NCBI GenBank assembly: GCA_002069975.1
Contig: MWCJ01000002.1
Span: forward strand, 37,186-101,185
Length of the DNA stretch: 64,000 nucleotides
Source: Bacteroidetes bacterium ADurb.Bin217
GTDB taxonomy: Bacteria > Bacteroidota > Bacteroidia > Bacteroidales > UBA1715
Reading direction: 5' to 3'
Below are positions 1 through 9,362 of the stretch, piece by piece. The position numbers were made by a program, and so were the translations under genes. Within the stretch, counting starts at the first letter, position 1, and every line of letters starts with the position of its first letter. The notes under the pieces were generated by a model. It was not told the DNA's origin, made no database searches, and saw only the letters and a program-made list of their open reading frames with translations.

Positions 1-27
1 TATTGTTAGGAGAATAACTTGTTGTGT

Positions 28-858
28 TTACAATAAGGTCGAAAACCGAGCTAACAAATCAGACATTTCTATTTGCATTTCTTGAGCTTTACGAGCAGCA
101 ACTTGAGCAAATTTCTCAGTAGAATCGGCAAATATTATTGCTCGCGAAGAATTCACCAGTAATCCACATTCGGTATTCATGCCATATTGAGCCACATCAG
201 ACAAACTACCGCCTTGAGCTCCTACACCAGGCACCAATAAAAAATGATTTGGTGCTACACTCCTAATATCTTGCAACATATCGGCTTTAGTAGCTCCAAC
301 TACATACATCATATTTTCGGACGAACCCCACTTTTGTGAAGTTGTAATTACTTGTTTATACAAAGGAGTATTATTCGACTCTAAACATTGAAAATCAAAG
401 GCTCCCTTATTTGAGGTTAATGCTAATAAAATTACCCATTTGTTTGAATACGATAAAAACGGGGTAACAGAATCTTCGCCCATATAAGGAGCTACAGTAA
501 CCGAGTGAAAAGGTAAATTTTCGAAAAAAGCCTGTGCATACATTTTCGACGTATTACCAATATCACCACGTTTTGCATCGGCAATTATAAAAATATCGGG
601 GTAATTGGCAACTATATACCGAACTGTTTTTTCTAAACTTTGCCATCCACGAATACCGTAACATTCATAAAACGCTATATTTGGCTTATAAGCAACAGTA
701 TAGGGCGCTGTAGCATCAATTATTTGTTTGTTAAATTCAAAAATCGGATCATCACATGAGTGTAAATGAGCAGGTATTTTAGTAATTTCAGTATCGAGAC
801 CAACGCATAAAAAACTGCGTTTTTTTTGAATATTTGCTATAAGTTCTTGTTTATTCAT
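28..858 (-). CDS. pyrF: Orotidine 5'-phosphate decarboxylase, type 2
   Basis: Decarboxylates OMP to UMP, the last step of pyrimidine synthesis, in the cytoplasm. The 276-residue product has the length of the long (type 2) family. It carries the catalytic D-x-K-x-x-D signature in [12 protein letters not shown] near residues 95-105 and a phosphate-binding VPGVGAQGG motif near the C-terminus. The ATG at 858 is chosen; the in-frame TTG two codons earlier is a less likely start. A promoter-like TATTTTTG lies at 888-895 on the minus strand. No other pyrimidine gene is nearby, apart from a DHOD-like gene 28 kb away. Family call is very secure. Confidence 0.96.
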   Translation of the reverse strand: MNKQELIANIQKKRSFLCVGLDTEITKIPAHLHSCDDPIFEFNKQIIDATAPYTVAYKPNIAFYECYGIRGWQSLEKTVRYIVANYPDIFIIADAKRGDIGNTSKMYAQAFFENLPFHSVTVAPYMGEDSVTPFLSYSNKWVILLALTSNKGAFDFQCLESNNTPLYKQVITTSQKWGSSENMMYVVGATKADMLQDIRSVAPNHFLLVPGVGAQGGSLSDVAQYGMNTECGLLVNSSRAIIFADSTEKFAQVAARKAQEMQIEMSDLLARFSTLL

Positions 859-887
859 AATCAAGTGTAAATCTAATTTTTAAAAGT

Positions 888-919
888 CAAAAATACGACT
901 ATTTTTAAAAGTGAAGCAA
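888..919 (-). promoter_or_regulatory. Probable pyrF promoter
   Basis: On the minus strand a TATTTTTG (888-895) matches the Bacteroidota -7 box TAnnTTTG. A TTG of a -33 box (917-919) precedes it with 21 bp between. It sits about 30 bp upstream of the pyrF ATG. The spacing is slightly long, so confidence is moderate. Confidence 0.45.
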
Positions 920-985
920 TGTATTCTCTCTGTTTTGAAGTAAAAAACTATTTTAAATTTTCATTCTTATACAAAATTCAAATCC

Positions 986-1279
986 CTAATCTTCAACCAA
1001 ATTCATTCCATCGTCTAAAATTTCAATAGTCCATTTATGAGTACCCGTACCTTCTACAACAAAATTTCCGAAATAATCACCACCAACTTGATGACTTCCT
1101 TCTTGTATTGATTTATATACCGACTTTTGCTGAACTGCTATAGAATCGAACCGGATGGTGTCATCAATTAGAATTGTAATAGGGTGCTCGCTTAAATTTC
1201 TTACACGAACATGATGATCGGGGTCTTTTACGCACGACAGAAACATACAGACTGCACATGCTGCTACAAGTAATTTCAT
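986..1279 (-). CDS. Small hypothetical lipoprotein
   Basis: A 97-residue protein of unknown function. Its N-terminus is a lipoprotein signal, with hydrophobic residues 3-15 ending in a lipobox FLSC, so the mature protein should start at Cys16 and be membrane-anchored on the periplasmic side or in the outer membrane. The remaining ~80 residues look like a small beta-rich domain. It lies 18 bp downstream of the nitroreductase gene on the same strand and is probably co-transcribed with it. I recognise no family. Confidence 0.75.
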   Translation of the reverse strand: MKLLVAACAVCMFLSCVKDPDHHVRVRNLSEHPITILIDDTIRFDSIAVQQKSVYKSIQEGSHQVGGDYFGNFVVEGTGTHKWTIEILDDGMNLVED

Positions 1280-1297
1280 AATTTCTATATTAATAAG

Positions 1298-1834
1298 TTA
1301 TTTGGTTACATACATATTTGTATGTAATTTATCGTATTGTAATTTTTCTAAATCAAATTCGGAACGAGACTCGTTTTTGTAGCCAATACTAATAATAGAT
1401 TCAACTTCAAAATTGGAGGGTATTTGCAACAATGCTTTTACAACCTCCGAAGACATTACTCCCGAAGCATGTGTCCGTTTACGAACTTGCACCCAACAAC
1501 TACCCAAGCCCAAATCTTCGGCTGCTAATTGCACATATATAGAAGCAATTGAAGTATCTTCAACCCACACATCACTTTTTGTAGGGTCGGCTATTACAAC
1601 TACTGCCAACGGGGCATCTTTAACAAACGACGCTCCATGCGGTTTACACGCTGCCAACGAAGCCAACAATTCTTGATCGTCAACAAATATAAATTCCCAC
1701 GGATTGCTGCGTTTACTTGCCGGCGACATGAGCAATACTTGTTGTAATTTTTTAATTACATCTTCGGGAATTGGTTCTTGTTTATATTTACGGGTACTCC
1801 GTCGTGCTTGTACTAATGAAAAAAATGATTGCAT
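1298..1834 (-). CDS. Nitroreductase family protein
   Basis: An FMN-dependent NAD(P)H oxidoreductase of the nitroreductase fold, 178 residues. The N-terminal RRSTRKYKQEPIP is the typical FMN-phosphate binding start, and SPASKRSNPWEFIFVDD is the family's second FMN loop. A central GLGSCWVQ and a C-terminal ISIGY segment also fit. The physiological substrate cannot be told from sequence; members reduce quinones, flavins or nitro compounds. It is followed closely by the small lipoprotein gene. Confidence 0.9.
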   Translation of the reverse strand: MQSFFSLVQARRSTRKYKQEPIPEDVIKKLQQVLLMSPASKRSNPWEFIFVDDQELLASLAACKPHGASFVKDAPLAVVVIADPTKSDVWVEDTSIASIYVQLAAEDLGLGSCWVQVRKRTHASGVMSSEVVKALLQIPSNFEVESIISIGYKNESRSEFDLEKLQYDKLHTNMYVTK

Positions 1835-1854
1835 ATGGTATAGTTTTTAATACA

Positions 1855-2439
1855 TTAATTTAATGAAGGATCGCGAGGAAAATCAGCCCATGCTTTGTAT
1901 TTGTTTCCCATATGCATGAGCGTAGTGTTCCATAATTTTTCTTCGCTATGTGTCAATATAGTATTGGTTGAAATATCAGTTACAACCCATGAATTTGCTT
2001 TGATTTCGTCGTTGAGTTGCTGTTGCCCCCATCCGGAATATCCCATAAAAAAACGAATTTCATTGGGCTGTATTAGTTTTTTCTTAATAAGACTTCGCAC
2101 AGCATCAAAATTTCCTCCCCAAAACAATCCCGGCATTATTTGCATACTATCAGGAATCATATGCCCTAATGAATGAAGCATTTGCAAGGTATCGTTTGCA
2201 ACCGGACCACCTATACCAACAGTAAATCGACCTTTGGGAATATCATCTACCAATTCGTGCAAAAGTAAGGGAATTCGTTTATTAAGAATATACCCCACAG
2301 AACCTTCGGAATCGTGTAATGTAAGCAAAACAACCGCACGACTAAAGTATGTATCGTTTATAAACGGCACCGACAATAACACCTTACCTACCGCAGGTTC
2401 AACTTCGTTGTGAGTTATATTAAAAATATCTAAATTCAT
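1855..2439 (-). CDS. YqgE/AlgH family protein
   Basis: A 194-residue member of the UPF0301 (YqgE/AlgH) family, conserved in Gram-negative bacteria but without an established biochemical role. Characteristic segments are GKVLLSVPFINDTYFSRAVV near the N-terminus, GSVGYILNKR, a central GGPV, and FMGYSGWGQQQLNDEI. The ATG at 2439 starts right before the conserved region; an upstream in-frame ATG (2469) would add ten residues not expected in the family. It is only 20 bp upstream of the nitroreductase gene, so the two may share a transcript. Confidence 0.92.
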   Translation of the reverse strand: MNLDIFNITHNEVEPAVGKVLLSVPFINDTYFSRAVVLLTLHDSEGSVGYILNKRIPLLLHELVDDIPKGRFTVGIGGPVANDTLQMLHSLGHMIPDSMQIMPGLFWGGNFDAVRSLIKKKLIQPNEIRFFMGYSGWGQQQLNDEIKANSWVVTDISTNTILTHSEEKLWNTTLMHMGNKYKAWADFPRDPSLN

Positions 2440-2520
2440 AACAAATAATTGTTCGTTATAAAAATACATATTTATTTTATAATTTCAAAATTGATTTTCA
2501 ATCTTGTTGTATTGGGTTAG

Positions 2521-2584
2521 AAGGTTTGAATATCTGAGCGTCTTATTGCCTTAATGTCGGAAGGTCAAAAGAGTCTTAAAAGTC
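2521..2584 (-). repeat. Degenerate octamer repeat array (AGACNTTC-like)
   Basis: Read on the minus strand, the gap between the VanZ and YqgE genes breaks into 8-bp steps resembling AGACNTTC: TGACTTTT, AGACTCTT, TGACCTTC, CGACATTA, AGGCAATA, AGACGCTC, AGATATTC, AAACCTTC. The word AGACGCTCAGAYATTC recurs near 10416-10430. It looks like a decayed octanucleotide repeat. It starts directly at the stop codon of the VanZ-like gene. Confidence 0.55.
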
Positions 2585-2969
2585 ATTTATTTATACCATT
2601 TATAACACAATGCCTTTTGCACAGTTTACGAAATACTATAATCCCAATAACTACTCCCATTGCATTTGAAACAATATCAACAACTTCAAAGCTACGTTGC
2701 GACACAATTGGCTGCAAAATTTCGATACAAATACTTATACACACAAAACTAATTGGAGTAAGCACATATACACGTTTATTCAATGGGGCATACGACAAAT
2801 AATTTCGAAGAAATAATATCATCAATACACCATACAACATAAAATGAATAAGTTTGTCTTGATGTTTAAACAAAAACCATTCTGGTTCGAGTGAATCTTT
2901 AGGAGCTAAACTTCCATATAAAATACACAAAAACCACAAAATACTTACCCAGAATTTTCTAATTATCAT
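2583..2969 (-). CDS. VanZ-like membrane protein
   Basis: A small integral membrane protein of 128 residues with about four hydrophobic segments. It shows VanZ-family hallmarks: a Y-G-S-L-x-P near the first helix, the DKLIHFMLYG signature (D-K-x-x-H-F-x-x-Y-G), and E-x-x-Q near ICIEILQPIVSQRSFEVVDIVSNAMG. The family is named after a teicoplanin-resistance accessory gene, but most chromosomal members have no known role. Its start overlaps the end of the TlpA-like gene by four bases, so the two are translationally coupled. Confidence 0.88.
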   Translation of the reverse strand: MIIRKFWVSILWFLCILYGSLAPKDSLEPEWFLFKHQDKLIHFMLYGVLMILFLRNYLSYAPLNKRVYVLTPISFVCISICIEILQPIVSQRSFEVVDIVSNAMGVVIGIIVFRKLCKRHCVINGINK

Positions 2970-4339
2970 AACAACCCGAGTTTTTTCATACTTGCAATAT
3001 AATCATCATATTCGATTGGTTTTGATACAATTACCCCATCTTGAATAATAAAAATAGTTGGCGTTGCGTATACATAAAACGCTTGAGCTAATTGCCCCTC
3101 CCATTGTTTTGTATCACACACTTGTATGGTTTTGTTCCACTCGGGAATACCACTTGTAAACTGCTTATAATCTGTCAACACCGAATCAAGCGAAACTGTA
3201 ATTAAAGAATATCCGGGATCTTTTTTCTTTGCATAATCTAAAACAATAGCGGGTAACATTTGAGTACAATGTCCACACCAGGAAGCCCAAAACACAATAA
3301 TATGCGTTCCTTTTGCTACATCAAGTTGAGTAAACGACTTAGCTTGTAACGATGTAAATGAAAAATGAGGAACAGTCTTACCAATTGCCAATTCCGTATT
3401 ATTTAAAGCCTTACGTTGCAATGTAGTTTTACTTTGCCCTTCAACACACTGTCGATCTTGCAGATATTTAGCCGAAATATACTGAAGCACATCTTGAGCT
3501 CCCATAGTTTCGAATCCGTTTAACAAATAATTTACAACAAAATCATGCGTAGTTGGATACGGTTTCGTTTTAGATACAATTACATCAACAGCTTGCATAA
3601 ATACCGTATTGTTTTTTGATTTTTGATATTGGTCGGAGAATAATCCCAAATATGTAATACAAGCAGTAGTAAAAATATTAGTATTACATAAAAGCGTATC
3701 GGAAAAATCGACACCATCGAAAAAATGAGCTATTTGATATGCTTTTTTTTCTTGTTCCGAAACTAATGTAGGCGGCAATATCGGGAGCGACGAACCTATG
3801 ATTCTATCGACAAACAAACCTTGAGATTTAGCACGCATATCGGAAATAGTAGCAGAAAAACTTGCCAACAGCTGCAAATACTCTTGCTTTGTAACTTCTA
3901 AATATTTAGACCCGGTATAATGATCAAAAGTATATTCCAAAATTTCGGCATTACCCAATACGAGTTGTTTATGACGAATAAAAGCATAATACAACCGATT
4001 TTCCTCAGATTCTTCAATTAGCACATTTTGTAACTGAGTAATTTCAGTTCTCATTCGTACATTCTCTTTATTAAAAATAAAGAACACCTCGGCATTACGT
4101 AATTGGGGCAACACAAATGAATACATGCCTACCGGACTTTGATTGGTAAATACAGACCGAAAAGTTCCCGACAAATCAGCAGTAACGGTATCAACAAAAT
4201 ACGACATATCACCATTTATTTGAGCCACATAAGCCTGTTGTCCATTAAATCCGGGGAGAGTAAGACTAACTGTGTATTCTTTTGAAAACATTGTATACCA
4301 AGCTAAAAGAAATATACAAACACTTAATATTTTTTTCAT
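2966..4339 (-). CDS. TlpA/ResA-like thiol-disulfide oxidoreductase with N-terminal DUF4369-like domain
   Basis: A 457-residue exported protein. Residues 1-19 form a signal peptide. Residues ~20-110 resemble the DUF4369-type beta domain that often precedes TlpA-like thioredoxins in Bacteroidota. The C-terminal ~135 residues are a thioredoxin fold with the active site WCGHC (around residue 350) and a cis-proline segment YATPTIFII. It probably reduces or oxidises periplasmic disulfides; the partner is unknown. An ATG four codons upstream (4351) is possible but would lengthen the signal peptide needlessly. Confidence 0.88.
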   Translation of the reverse strand: MKKILSVCIFLLAWYTMFSKEYTVSLTLPGFNGQQAYVAQINGDMSYFVDTVTADLSGTFRSVFTNQSPVGMYSFVLPQLRNAEVFFIFNKENVRMRTEITQLQNVLIEESEENRLYYAFIRHKQLVLGNAEILEYTFDHYTGSKYLEVTKQEYLQLLASFSATISDMRAKSQGLFVDRIIGSSLPILPPTLVSEQEKKAYQIAHFFDGVDFSDTLLCNTNIFTTACITYLGLFSDQYQKSKNNTVFMQAVDVIVSKTKPYPTTHDFVVNYLLNGFETMGAQDVLQYISAKYLQDRQCVEGQSKTTLQRKALNNTELAIGKTVPHFSFTSLQAKSFTQLDVAKGTHIIVFWASWCGHCTQMLPAIVLDYAKKKDPGYSLITVSLDSVLTDYKQFTSGIPEWNKTIQVCDTKQWEGQLAQAFYVYATPTIFIIQDGVIVSKPIEYDDYIASMKKLGLL

Positions 4340-4466
4340 ATTCAACACCATTACATTAATTTAAAATTTTACACGAAAATACTTGTTTTAATTATTATAT
4401 CATAATTTAAGAGATTGAAGATTGCATTGAATGTTTAAAAATTTATACAATTTCTTAGCCTATTTT

Positions 4467-4497
4467 TTTGATAATTAGAATAAATAATATATTTTTG
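4467..4497 (+). promoter_or_regulatory. Promoter of rimP-nusA-infB operon
   Basis: A perfect Bacteroidota promoter: TTTG at 4467-4470, a 19-bp spacer, then TATTTTTG at 4490-4497, matching the -33 and -7 consensus (TTTG / TAnnTTTG). Transcription would start near 4503, giving a leader of about 55 nt before the rimP ATG. Confidence 0.75.
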
Positions 4498-4519
4498 CTT
4501 CGGATTTTCGAATGATATG

Positions 4520-4542
4520 AAGGGACAATTCGTCCCTTTTTT
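4520..4542 (+). terminator. Terminator-like hairpin inside the rimP leader
   Basis: AAGGGAC (4520-4526), a 5-nt loop, GTCCCTT (4532-4538) and a continued T-run to 4542 form a 7-bp stem with a U tract on the plus strand. No plus-strand gene precedes it, since the neighbouring upstream gene is divergent. It therefore lies between the operon's promoter and its first start codon and looks like an attenuator. On the minus strand it lacks a downstream T-run. Confidence 0.55.
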
Positions 4543-4557
4543 ATTAGTATTAATTGT

Positions 4558-5034
4558 ATGACATATAAAATTACAAAAGAACACTTAGAACAATTAGTAA
4601 ACTCATTTACTGAGGGTACCAATATGTTTATTGTGGAAATTACCATTTCAAAAGCCAATGCTATTACTATTAGTATAGATTCAGATCAAGGAATTGATAT
4701 TGATACGTGCGTAGAATTAAGCCGATATATTGAGCAGCATCTTGACCGAGAACAAGAAGATTTTGAACTCACAGTTGCCTCTGCAGGATTATCGGAACCA
4801 TTTAAAGTATACAAACAATATGAAAAAAATATAGGAAAACTAGTTAGAGTTCTTACTTCCGACAATAAAAAATATATAGGCACACTTATGTCGGTTAACG
4901 AACAAGAAATAATGTTAACCTACACTGAAATGGTAAAAACGGGACCAAAAGGCAAGAAAAAAGAAGTAGAATCAAAGGTTACAATACCATTTTCTACAAT
5001 AAAAAAAACAATGTTAGAAATAATTTTTAAATAA
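4558..5034 (+). CDS. rimP: Ribosome maturation factor RimP
   Basis: Needed for assembly of the 30S subunit. The 158-residue product has an N-terminal alpha/beta domain with the family segment ISIDSDQGIDIDTCVELSRYIE and a VASAGLSEPFK motif (residues ~79-89), followed by a C-terminal SH3-like barrel (KNIGKLVRVLTSDNKKYIGTL). A lysine-rich linker precedes the final strand. Gene order rimP-nusA-infB is the classical conserved operon. The ATG at 4558 is the first after the promoter and leader hairpin. Confidence 0.95.
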   Translation: MTYKITKEHLEQLVNSFTEGTNMFIVEITISKANAITISIDSDQGIDIDTCVELSRYIEQHLDREQEDFELTVASAGLSEPFKVYKQYEKNIGKLVRVLTSDNKKYIGTLMSVNEQEIMLTYTEMVKTGPKGKKKEVESKVTIPFSTIKKTMLEIIFK

Positions 5035-5067
5035 TAATTATATATTCATTTTCAAAATAGTAGAGGG

Positions 5068-6327
5068 ATGAAAATAGAACATCAAAATTTAATAGAAACA
5101 TTTTCGGAGTTCAAAGAACTTAAAAATATCAATCGTCCAACCATGATGCACATATTAGAAGATGTGTTTAGAAGTATGTTGAAACGCAAATTCAATATAG
5201 AAGAAGATGAAGATATTCAAAAAAGTTTCGATATAATTATAAATATTGACAAAGGCGATTTTGAAATTTGGCATAATCGTGAAGTTGTAGCTGATGATGA
5301 ATTAGAAAATCCATTACATCAAATTTCGATAAGCGAAGCAAAAAAAATTGATGAAGATTATGAAATTGGAGAAGATGTAACCAACGAAGTTCGACTAGAA
5401 GACTTTGGACGACGAGAAGTTTTAAGCATTCGTCAAAACTTGATTTCTCGAATTATGGATTTAGAGAAAAACAATGTATATAATAAATATAAAGACCAAG
5501 TTGGTGAAATAGTAACAGGCGAAGTGTATCAAGTATGGAAAAAAGAAATACTAATACTCGATGATGAAGGAAACGAACTTATTTTACCAAAAACAGAACA
5601 AATTCCATCGGATTTTTTCCGTAAAGGCGACAATGTTCGCGGAGTTGTAGCACGCGTAGAAATGCGAAACGGGAATCCATTAGTAATTATATCTCGCACA
5701 TCACCATTTTTCCTTGAACGACTTTTTGAACTTGAAGTTCCGGAAATATTCGACGGTTTAATTACCATCAAAAAAATTGTACGTATACCTGGTGAAAAAG
5801 CAAAAATTGCAGTTGAATCATACGATGAACGCATAGACCCTGTAGGTGCTTGCGTAGGAATGAAAGGTTCGAGAATTCATGGTATTGTTCGTGAATTACG
5901 TAACGAAAATATAGATGTAATTAACTATACAGCAAATCCACAACTGCTTATACAACGATCATTAAATCCAGCAAAAATATCGTCGATAGTAATAGACGAA
6001 GCACATAAAAAAGCTGAAGTATTTATGAAACCCGATCAAGTATCACTTGCTATAGGTAAAGGTGGAACAAATATTCGTTTAGCAAGTCAACTTACCGGTT
6101 ACGAACTTGATGTATACCGTGATAATATCGAAGAAGAAGAAGATGTAAATTTAGAAGAATTTGCAGACGAAATAGAAGAATGGATTATTCAAGAATTTAA
6201 AAAAGTAGGATGTGATACAGCAAAAAGCATCTTAAAATTGAACAAAGAAGAATTGCTAAAACGAACAGATTTAGAAGAAGAAACAATAAACGAAGTATTA
6301 GAAATATTACGAGCTGAATTTGAATAA
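5068..6327 (+). CDS. nusA: Transcription termination/antitermination factor NusA
   Basis: Binds RNA polymerase and nascent RNA to control pausing, termination and antitermination. The 419-residue protein has the NusA N-terminal domain (to ~130), an S1 domain (around GEIVTGEVYQVWKKEILILDD), and two KH domains (GACVGMKGSRIHGIVREL and SLAIGKGGTNIRLASQL). An acidic EEEEDVNLEE linker leads to a short C-terminal helical domain. A tandem C-terminal repeat as in E. coli is absent, which is usual for this phylum. It follows rimP after 33 bp. Confidence 0.97.
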   Translation: MKIEHQNLIETFSEFKELKNINRPTMMHILEDVFRSMLKRKFNIEEDEDIQKSFDIIINIDKGDFEIWHNREVVADDELENPLHQISISEAKKIDEDYEIGEDVTNEVRLEDFGRREVLSIRQNLISRIMDLEKNNVYNKYKDQVGEIVTGEVYQVWKKEILILDDEGNELILPKTEQIPSDFFRKGDNVRGVVARVEMRNGNPLVIISRTSPFFLERLFELEVPEIFDGLITIKKIVRIPGEKAKIAVESYDERIDPVGACVGMKGSRIHGIVRELRNENIDVINYTANPQLLIQRSLNPAKISSIVIDEAHKKAEVFMKPDQVSLAIGKGGTNIRLASQLTGYELDVYRDNIEEEEDVNLEEFADEIEEWIIQEFKKVGCDTAKSILKLNKEELLKRTDLEEETINEVLEILRAEFE

Positions 6328-6381
6328 TATTTATTCAATATAACAGCATGTATTTTTTAGTATGAATTCAAAGAAGGTAAT

Positions 6382-9357
6382 ATGGCCATAAGATTAATAA
6401 AAGCATCAAGAGAATTTAATGTAGGTATTTCAACTATTGTTGAATTTCTTGAAAAAAAAGGACATGCAATTGATTCGGATCCCAACTCAAAGATTCCCGA
6501 TGAATTGTATCAATTAATAGAAAAAGAGTTTCAAACCGAAGGGTCTGTAAAAAAGGCTGCTAAACAAATTGATTTGTCTGAAACTCGAAAAAAACAAGAA
6601 ATTATTACAATTTCTGATATGGTTGACCCCCCCAAACAACCGGAAGAAGGAACTATTGAAACAGTTATTCCTGAATTTGAACACAAATTAAATGTTGTAG
6701 GGAAAATTGATTTAAATTCGCTTAAAAAAGGCAAATTATCAAAACAAGAAGCCCCAAAACAAGAGTCAATTGAAGAAAAAGTAATTACTAAACCTGAAAA
6801 ACCTATTACACCAGTTTCTGTTACAATAGAAAAACCACAAGAAATTGAAGAGGTTGAAGAGGATAATGATGAAGACGAAATTGAAGAAACTGACCTTGAT
6901 AACGAAGATGAGGATAACGATGAAGATGAGAATTCTGAAGTTGAACCTAATACTGAATCTATAGGAGATGAAAACGAAACTACAGAAGCTCAAGATGATA
7001 TTTATAGACCAAATAAAACAGTATTAGAAAATACGGTTAAAGTATTAGGGCAAATAGATTTATCGTCGTTAAATCAAAAAACAAGACCCGACAGAAAGTC
7101 GAAAAAAGAAAAAGAGCAAGAACGTAAAGCTCGAAAAGATAAATTCAAACAACCATCTACTTCAACGGCTACACCTGAAACAAAAACAGAACAAAATCAG
7201 GAACCTCAAAAGCCAAAAGAATCAAAAGAAGATTTTTATAAAGCTTCGATTGACACCATAAAAAAACCTACAGTAATAGGGAAAATTGAATTAGACCCTG
7301 ATGCAAAAGACGATTTTGAGCGTAAAAAACGTAAACGCATTAAAAAAGGAAAAATTGACATATCTGCAAAAGATGTATTTGATTTATATGATAAAGTTGA
7401 TAAACCTTCGGTAAAAAAAGGTGTAACTAAAAAACCTCGTATAATTCACGAAGAAGTTAACTTAGAAGATGTAGACAAACAAATTAAAGACACAATGGCT
7501 CGCCTTGTAGGTGGCAAAAAAACCAAATCTTCGAAATATCGTCGCGACAAACGTGATGCTATTCGACAAGAAATGGAAGAACAACAAGAACTTCAAAGTT
7601 TAGAAGATAAAATATTGAAAGTTACCGAATTTATATCGGCCAACGACCTTTCGAGCATGATGGATATTCCTGCGACTCAAATTATATCTACCTGCATGAG
7701 TGTTGGATTGTTTATCTCTCTAAACCAACGTTTAGATGCAGAAACCATACAATTAATAGCTGGTGAATTTGGATATGAAGTACAATTTATTTCGGCTGAA
7801 ATTCAAGAAGCTATAGATGAGATTGAAGATAAACCCGAAGATTTGATTCCACGTCCTCCTATTGTAACAGTTATGGGACACGTAGATCATGGTAAAACTT
7901 CGCTATTGGATTATGTACGTAAAACAAACGTAATTGCTGGAGAAGCCGGGGGAATAACACAGCATATTGGAGCATACAGTGTTCAATTACCTGATAATAA
8001 AAAAATAACATTCCTTGACACACCAGGTCACGAAGCATTTACCGCAATGCGTGCACGTGGAGCTCAAGTTACCGATATTGTAATTATTGTAGTTGCTGCA
8101 GACGATAGTGTAATGCCTCAAACCATTGAAGCAATAAATCACGCATCAGCAGCCGGTGTTCCAATAATTTTCGCTATTAATAAAATAGATAAAGACGGTG
8201 CAAATCCTGATAAAATTCGCGAACAATTAGCAAATATGAATTATTTGGTAGAAGAATGGGGCGGAAAATATCAATCACAAGAAATTTCTGCAAAATTCGG
8301 AAAAAAAGTAGACGAGTTAATGGAAAAAGTATTGCTTGAGGCTGAACTTTTAGAACTCAAAGCTAATCCAAATAAACCGGCATACGGAACCGTAATTGAA
8401 TCGGAACTTGATAAAGGTCGCGGATATGTTTCTACTATTATGGTTACAGCGGGAACATTGCGTGTAGGCGATATTATGCTTGCAGGTACACATACAGGTA
8501 AGGTAAAAGCAATGTTTAACGAACGTAACCAAAAAATAACAGAAGCTGGTCCTTCTACTCCGGTTATTGTTCTTGGTTTAGATGGAGCACCTCAAGCCGG
8601 GGATAAATTCCATGTTATGAAAACTGAGCGTGAAGCTCGTGAAATTGCAAACAAACGCGAACAATTACAACGTGAACAAGAACTTAAAACTCTTAAACAC
8701 ATTACTCTCGATGAAATTGGTCGCCGTATAGCTATAGGAAACTTCCAAGAATTAAGTATTATTATTAAAGGGGACGTTGATGGTTCTGTAGAAGCACTTG
8801 CAGATTCGTTGATAAAACTATCAACCGAAGAAATACAAGTTGCTATAAAACACAAAGCTGTAGGTCAGATTTCCGAATCAGATGTATTGTTAGCTTCGGC
8901 ATCAGATGCAATTATAATAGGATTCCAAGTACGTCCTTCGTTGGCGGCTCGTAAATTAGCCGAAAAAGAAGGTATAGATATCCGTTTATATTCTATAATA
9001 TACGATGCAATAAACGAAGTAAAAGATGCAATGACTGGAATGCTTTCACCTGAAATTAAAGAAGAAATTTTAGGTAGTTGTGAAATTCGTGAAGTATTTA
9101 AAATTACTAAAGTAGGTACTGTTGCTGGTTGCTTTGTTACCGATGGTAAAATTGTGCGTAATGCTAAAATTCGTATTATTCGCGATGGTATCGTAGTATA
9201 TACAGGCGATTTGGGTTCACTCAAACGATTCAAAGAAGATGTAAAAGAAGTAACTCGCGGATACGAATGCGGTTTAAATATTCACAATTATAATGATATT
9301 AAAGAAGGTGATATCATTGAAGCATTTGAACAAAAGGAAGTAAAACGAAAATTATAA
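6382..9357 (+). CDS. infB: Translation initiation factor IF-2
   Basis: GTPase that places initiator tRNA on the 30S subunit. The 991-residue product has an N-terminal IF2-N helical domain (residues 1-50) and a long, highly acidic/basic low-complexity linker (about 55-400). A second IF2-N-like segment (~410-475) follows. The GTPase domain has G1 MGHVDHGKT near residue 500, G3 DTPGHEAF and G4 NKID. C-terminal beta-barrel and fMet-tRNA binding domains complete it. The linker has an almost uninterrupted E/D stretch around residues 155-205. Confidence 0.98.
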   Translation: MAIRLIKASREFNVGISTIVEFLEKKGHAIDSDPNSKIPDELYQLIEKEFQTEGSVKKAAKQIDLSETRKKQEIITISDMVDPPKQPEEGTIETVIPEFEHKLNVVGKIDLNSLKKGKLSKQEAPKQESIEEKVITKPEKPITPVSVTIEKPQEIEEVEEDNDEDEIEETDLDNEDEDNDEDENSEVEPNTESIGDENETTEAQDDIYRPNKTVLENTVKVLGQIDLSSLNQKTRPDRKSKKEKEQERKARKDKFKQPSTSTATPETKTEQNQEPQKPKESKEDFYKASIDTIKKPTVIGKIELDPDAKDDFERKKRKRIKKGKIDISAKDVFDLYDKVDKPSVKKGVTKKPRIIHEEVNLEDVDKQIKDTMARLVGGKKTKSSKYRRDKRDAIRQEMEEQQELQSLEDKILKVTEFISANDLSSMMDIPATQIISTCMSVGLFISLNQRLDAETIQLIAGEFGYEVQFISAEIQEAIDEIEDKPEDLIPRPPIVTVMGHVDHGKTSLLDYVRKTNVIAGEAGGITQHIGAYSVQLPDNKKITFLDTPGHEAFTAMRARGAQVTDIVIIVVAADDSVMPQTIEAINHASAAGVPIIFAINKIDKDGANPDKIREQLANMNYLVEEWGGKYQSQEISAKFGKKVDELMEKVLLEAELLELKANPNKPAYGTVIESELDKGRGYVSTIMVTAGTLRVGDIMLAGTHTGKVKAMFNERNQKITEAGPSTPVIVLGLDGAPQAGDKFHVMKTEREAREIANKREQLQREQELKTLKHITLDEIGRRIAIGNFQELSIIIKGDVDGSVEALADSLIKLSTEEIQVAIKHKAVGQISESDVLLASASDAIIIGFQVRPSLAARKLAEKEGIDIRLYSIIYDAINEVKDAMTGMLSPEIKEEILGSCEIREVFKITKVGTVAGCFVTDGKIVRNAKIRIIRDGIVVYTGDLGSLKRFKEDVKEVTRGYECGLNIHNYNDIKEGDIIEAFEQKEVKRKL

Positions 9358-9362
9358 TAACA

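Noticed and set aside
2554..2802. 82-codon plus-strand frame opposite the VanZ-like gene
   Set aside because: Shadow of the VanZ gene, which has the conserved family motifs on the minus strand.
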